A DNA stretch of 64,000 bases from positions 131,501 to 195,500 of the forward strand of contig BSBK01001299.1 in NCBI GenBank assembly GCA_027943335.1, in the 5' to 3' direction. The translations under genes were made by a program, and so were the position numbers. Below are positions 62,179 through 64,000 of this stretch, in pieces. The stretch's first letter is position 1; each line of letters starts with the position of its first letter. This DNA is from Chamaecyparis obtusa (taxonomy: Eukaryota; Streptophyta; Pinopsida; Cupressales; Cupressaceae). A model generated the notes under the pieces. The model worked only from the letters and a program-made list of their open reading frames with translations. It did not search any database and was not told the DNA's origin.

Positions 62179-64000
62179 TTAGAAATATAGTAAACTACAG
62201 TATTTTTTGTAACAATGTTGATCATAATTCTCCATACTAATGTCAACAAAACCTGAACATAACATACTTTAGTTATAAAATAAATCTATAAATTTAAGTT
62301 TCAAAATTGTAAGAAAACCAATTTAATAATTTTTTACCTTCACTAGTTTGCATTGCATCTATTGTTCCCGGTGCTTGGTTAAGATCAATAGAAAATGGTA
62401 GCCTATGTTGTCCTTTATTCTTCTCATCATCTAAACTTGCAATGACATGCATATTTAATTAGTCAACATAGATAAATCTTAAACTACCTAAAATGTAATG
62501 TAAGTAATGTAAGTAATATTGACATTCTTAATTACCTGAAATCCTTTGTTGAAATGTTTGATTGGGAGTAACACCAATAGTTATGATGGTTGAGTTTCAC
62601 AAATTGTACATGCTAATTGTTTGATTAAGTATAGAAAAGAGGTTAGAAATTTTTTTTAAATGGCAATATTACAATTAATGAATTAATATATTTAATAATT
62701 AAAAAATCACCATCTATATTTTGTGTTTCTTCTATTATTGATTGCTTCAAATCAATAGAGAAGGGCAATCAACGCCTTCGTGTATTCTCTCGATCCTCCA
62801 AAGCTACAATCAAATATTTTTACATATGAAATAAGAGGAATATTTATTGTTATGAAAATTAATAAAATAAATTATAATAAATATACTAACCATGTTGTTC
62901 CATGATAGTAGTCGTTTCTTCTTGTATGGCTATGCTTGAACGATTTAAGACCCTCTTTTTTTTCTTTTTTCTATGAGCTATAGAAGGGAACTGAAATTCT
63001 TCCTGCTCTGATACTCTTTCATTTGATTCTTGATGAATGTCATGACATCTTTGATGAACATGCCTTTTGCATATTTTGCTTGGACTAAACCATGGTGATA
63101 TCTGTCTCATGGGCATATTCTCAGTACCAAGAATTGATGTAAACTTTGAAGAGGAAGAAATAGATGCATGGAAATCATTTTTAAATCTCTTAACACATTC
63201 AGTAAAAATGAGTTTTACATCTTTTGTGGTTGGTATATTATGGCGTAATGAGTCCAAATAATCAAGAGCACTTTGATAGTCATCAATGGAAGGACCTGAT
63301 GAATTCCAACCATCTATAATAAACAAATAACAATTAAGTCAAACAATATGGAAAAATCAATATTTTTGTTGAAAATTGATGGCATTGAAATTTACCAGTT
63401 CTCTGGTCTTGACCACTTCCAACCCCAATCAAATCTTGATCTTCTAATGGATTACAAACATATGCAATTTGAAGAATAATTTATTAAGTTTAAGAACCAT
63501 AAAAATCAATAAAAAAAATTTATTATGAAAGATAAATAAACATCACCAATGATATTATTCTCATGACTAGAGCTCCCTACAATATCTTTATCACCATCAA
63601 CCAATGGAGTAACACCATCTATAATTCAATGACTTTTTATTAGTTTAGAAAAAAAATAATCTTTGAAAATATAGATATAATACTCAAATGTTAGAAGAAA
63701 CTTACCGACAACTTGATCTTGCTCATTTGTTTGGTTTCTCTTTAAAATATCTAAAATCTTCAACACATGCTTGCATGTGTTTCCTCTTTGTGCCCATTGA
63801 CAATCACACACATGCAAATCTGATCCAAATTTTCAAACAATGTACCACTTCATAGGAATAGATTGGCTTCTTATTTTGTATGTATTGGGGAGATCATCAG
63901 GATAACAATCTGAATCTGGTATTTTTTTTGACCTCTCTAGTGCAATTCTATAGTATCTTTCTTTTTTAAATTTAGTGAGAAACCCTGATAACTGTAAATA
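62179..64000 (-). CDS. SWIM zinc-finger protein with DLNxxP motif, partial (5' end outside window)
   Basis: Minus strand, 3' part of a multi-exon gene. Exons inferred from phase-1 splice sites: 64000-63706, 63618-63547, 63443-63396, 63313-62891, 62803-62711, 62430-62338 and perhaps 62252-62179 ending in TAA. The first shows LPNTYKIRSQSIPMKWYIV then HVCDCQWAQRGNTCKHVLKILDIL, a CxC..CxH SWIM finger of the plant transposase-derived type. The 63313 exon encodes a helical domain (YQSALDYLDSLRHNI) and a basic stretch (HRKKKKKRV), a possible nuclear signal. The last two internal exons are related, with LPFSIDLKQ and LPFSIDLNQAP; the latter fits the DLNxxP EAR repression motif. In-frame TGA codons at 63834-63836 and 62769-62771 suggest a pseudogene, or exon choices I have wrong. 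Role by family: DNA-binding or chromatin factor derived from a MULE transposase; inferred only. Confidence 0.6.

Overview
This window looks like nuclear DNA of a seed plant with a large, repeat-rich genome. I infer a gymnosperm-like genome from the low gene density, the old nested LTR retrotransposons and the plant-only families present (receptor-like LRR proteins, plant mobile domain, plant SWIM-finger genes). The species cannot be named from sequence alone. Nothing prokaryotic or organellar was seen.

Layout. An LRR receptor-like protein gene lies on the minus strand at 18854-21961 and is intact. A paralogue whose 3' end is cut by the window edge lies at 1-1887, also on the minus strand. They are parts of a recent segmental duplication (1-3576 and 19571-23650). 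The copies differ by exact deletions or insertions of six and one 24-residue LRR modules. The duplicated block stops 48 bp inside an LTR in both copies. Between the copies lie: a truncated copy (A) of a transposon family whose first intron has been filled by a 2.2-kb, 10-bp-period minisatellite; a dead LINE with RT and RNase H; a decayed plant repeat ORF; and about 5 kb of gene-free DNA.

Right of the second copy, a plus-strand LTR remnant holds a solo LTR with a perfect target duplication (CATTC). It abuts a minus-strand Ty1/copia element that has gag, protease and integrase but no RT. Next come a decayed plant-mobile-domain sequence (28790-29520) and a longer copy (B, 29783-34270) of the transposon family, which carries a multi-exon DDE-like transposase gene.

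From 34271 to 58015 there is a nest. The outer element is a minus-strand LTR retroelement with LTRs, PBS and PPT whose only ORFs are a coiled-coil plus zinc-knuckle Gag-like protein and an unknown second protein; no polymerase is visible. Inside it, with target duplication GTAGC, sits a 16.8-kb Ty3/gypsy element of Tat type (38459-55289). It has gag, protease, RT, two RNase H domains and integrase. It also carries an antisense plant-mobile-domain gene between pol and the 3' LTR, a 460-bp TA microsatellite, and three clusters of a TATCGCAC-like motif. The last 6 kb is mostly AT-rich, ending in a partial minus-strand gene (62179-64000) for a SWIM zinc-finger protein with a DLNxxP (EAR-type) motif.

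Only the two LRR genes, and possibly the SWIM gene, look like host genes. The rest is mobile DNA in various stages of decay. The most unusual items are the transposon family with matched palindrome arrays and an expanded intron, the antisense domain gene with its shared motif clusters in the gypsy element, the polymerase-free outer LTR element, and the modular LRR gene duplication.
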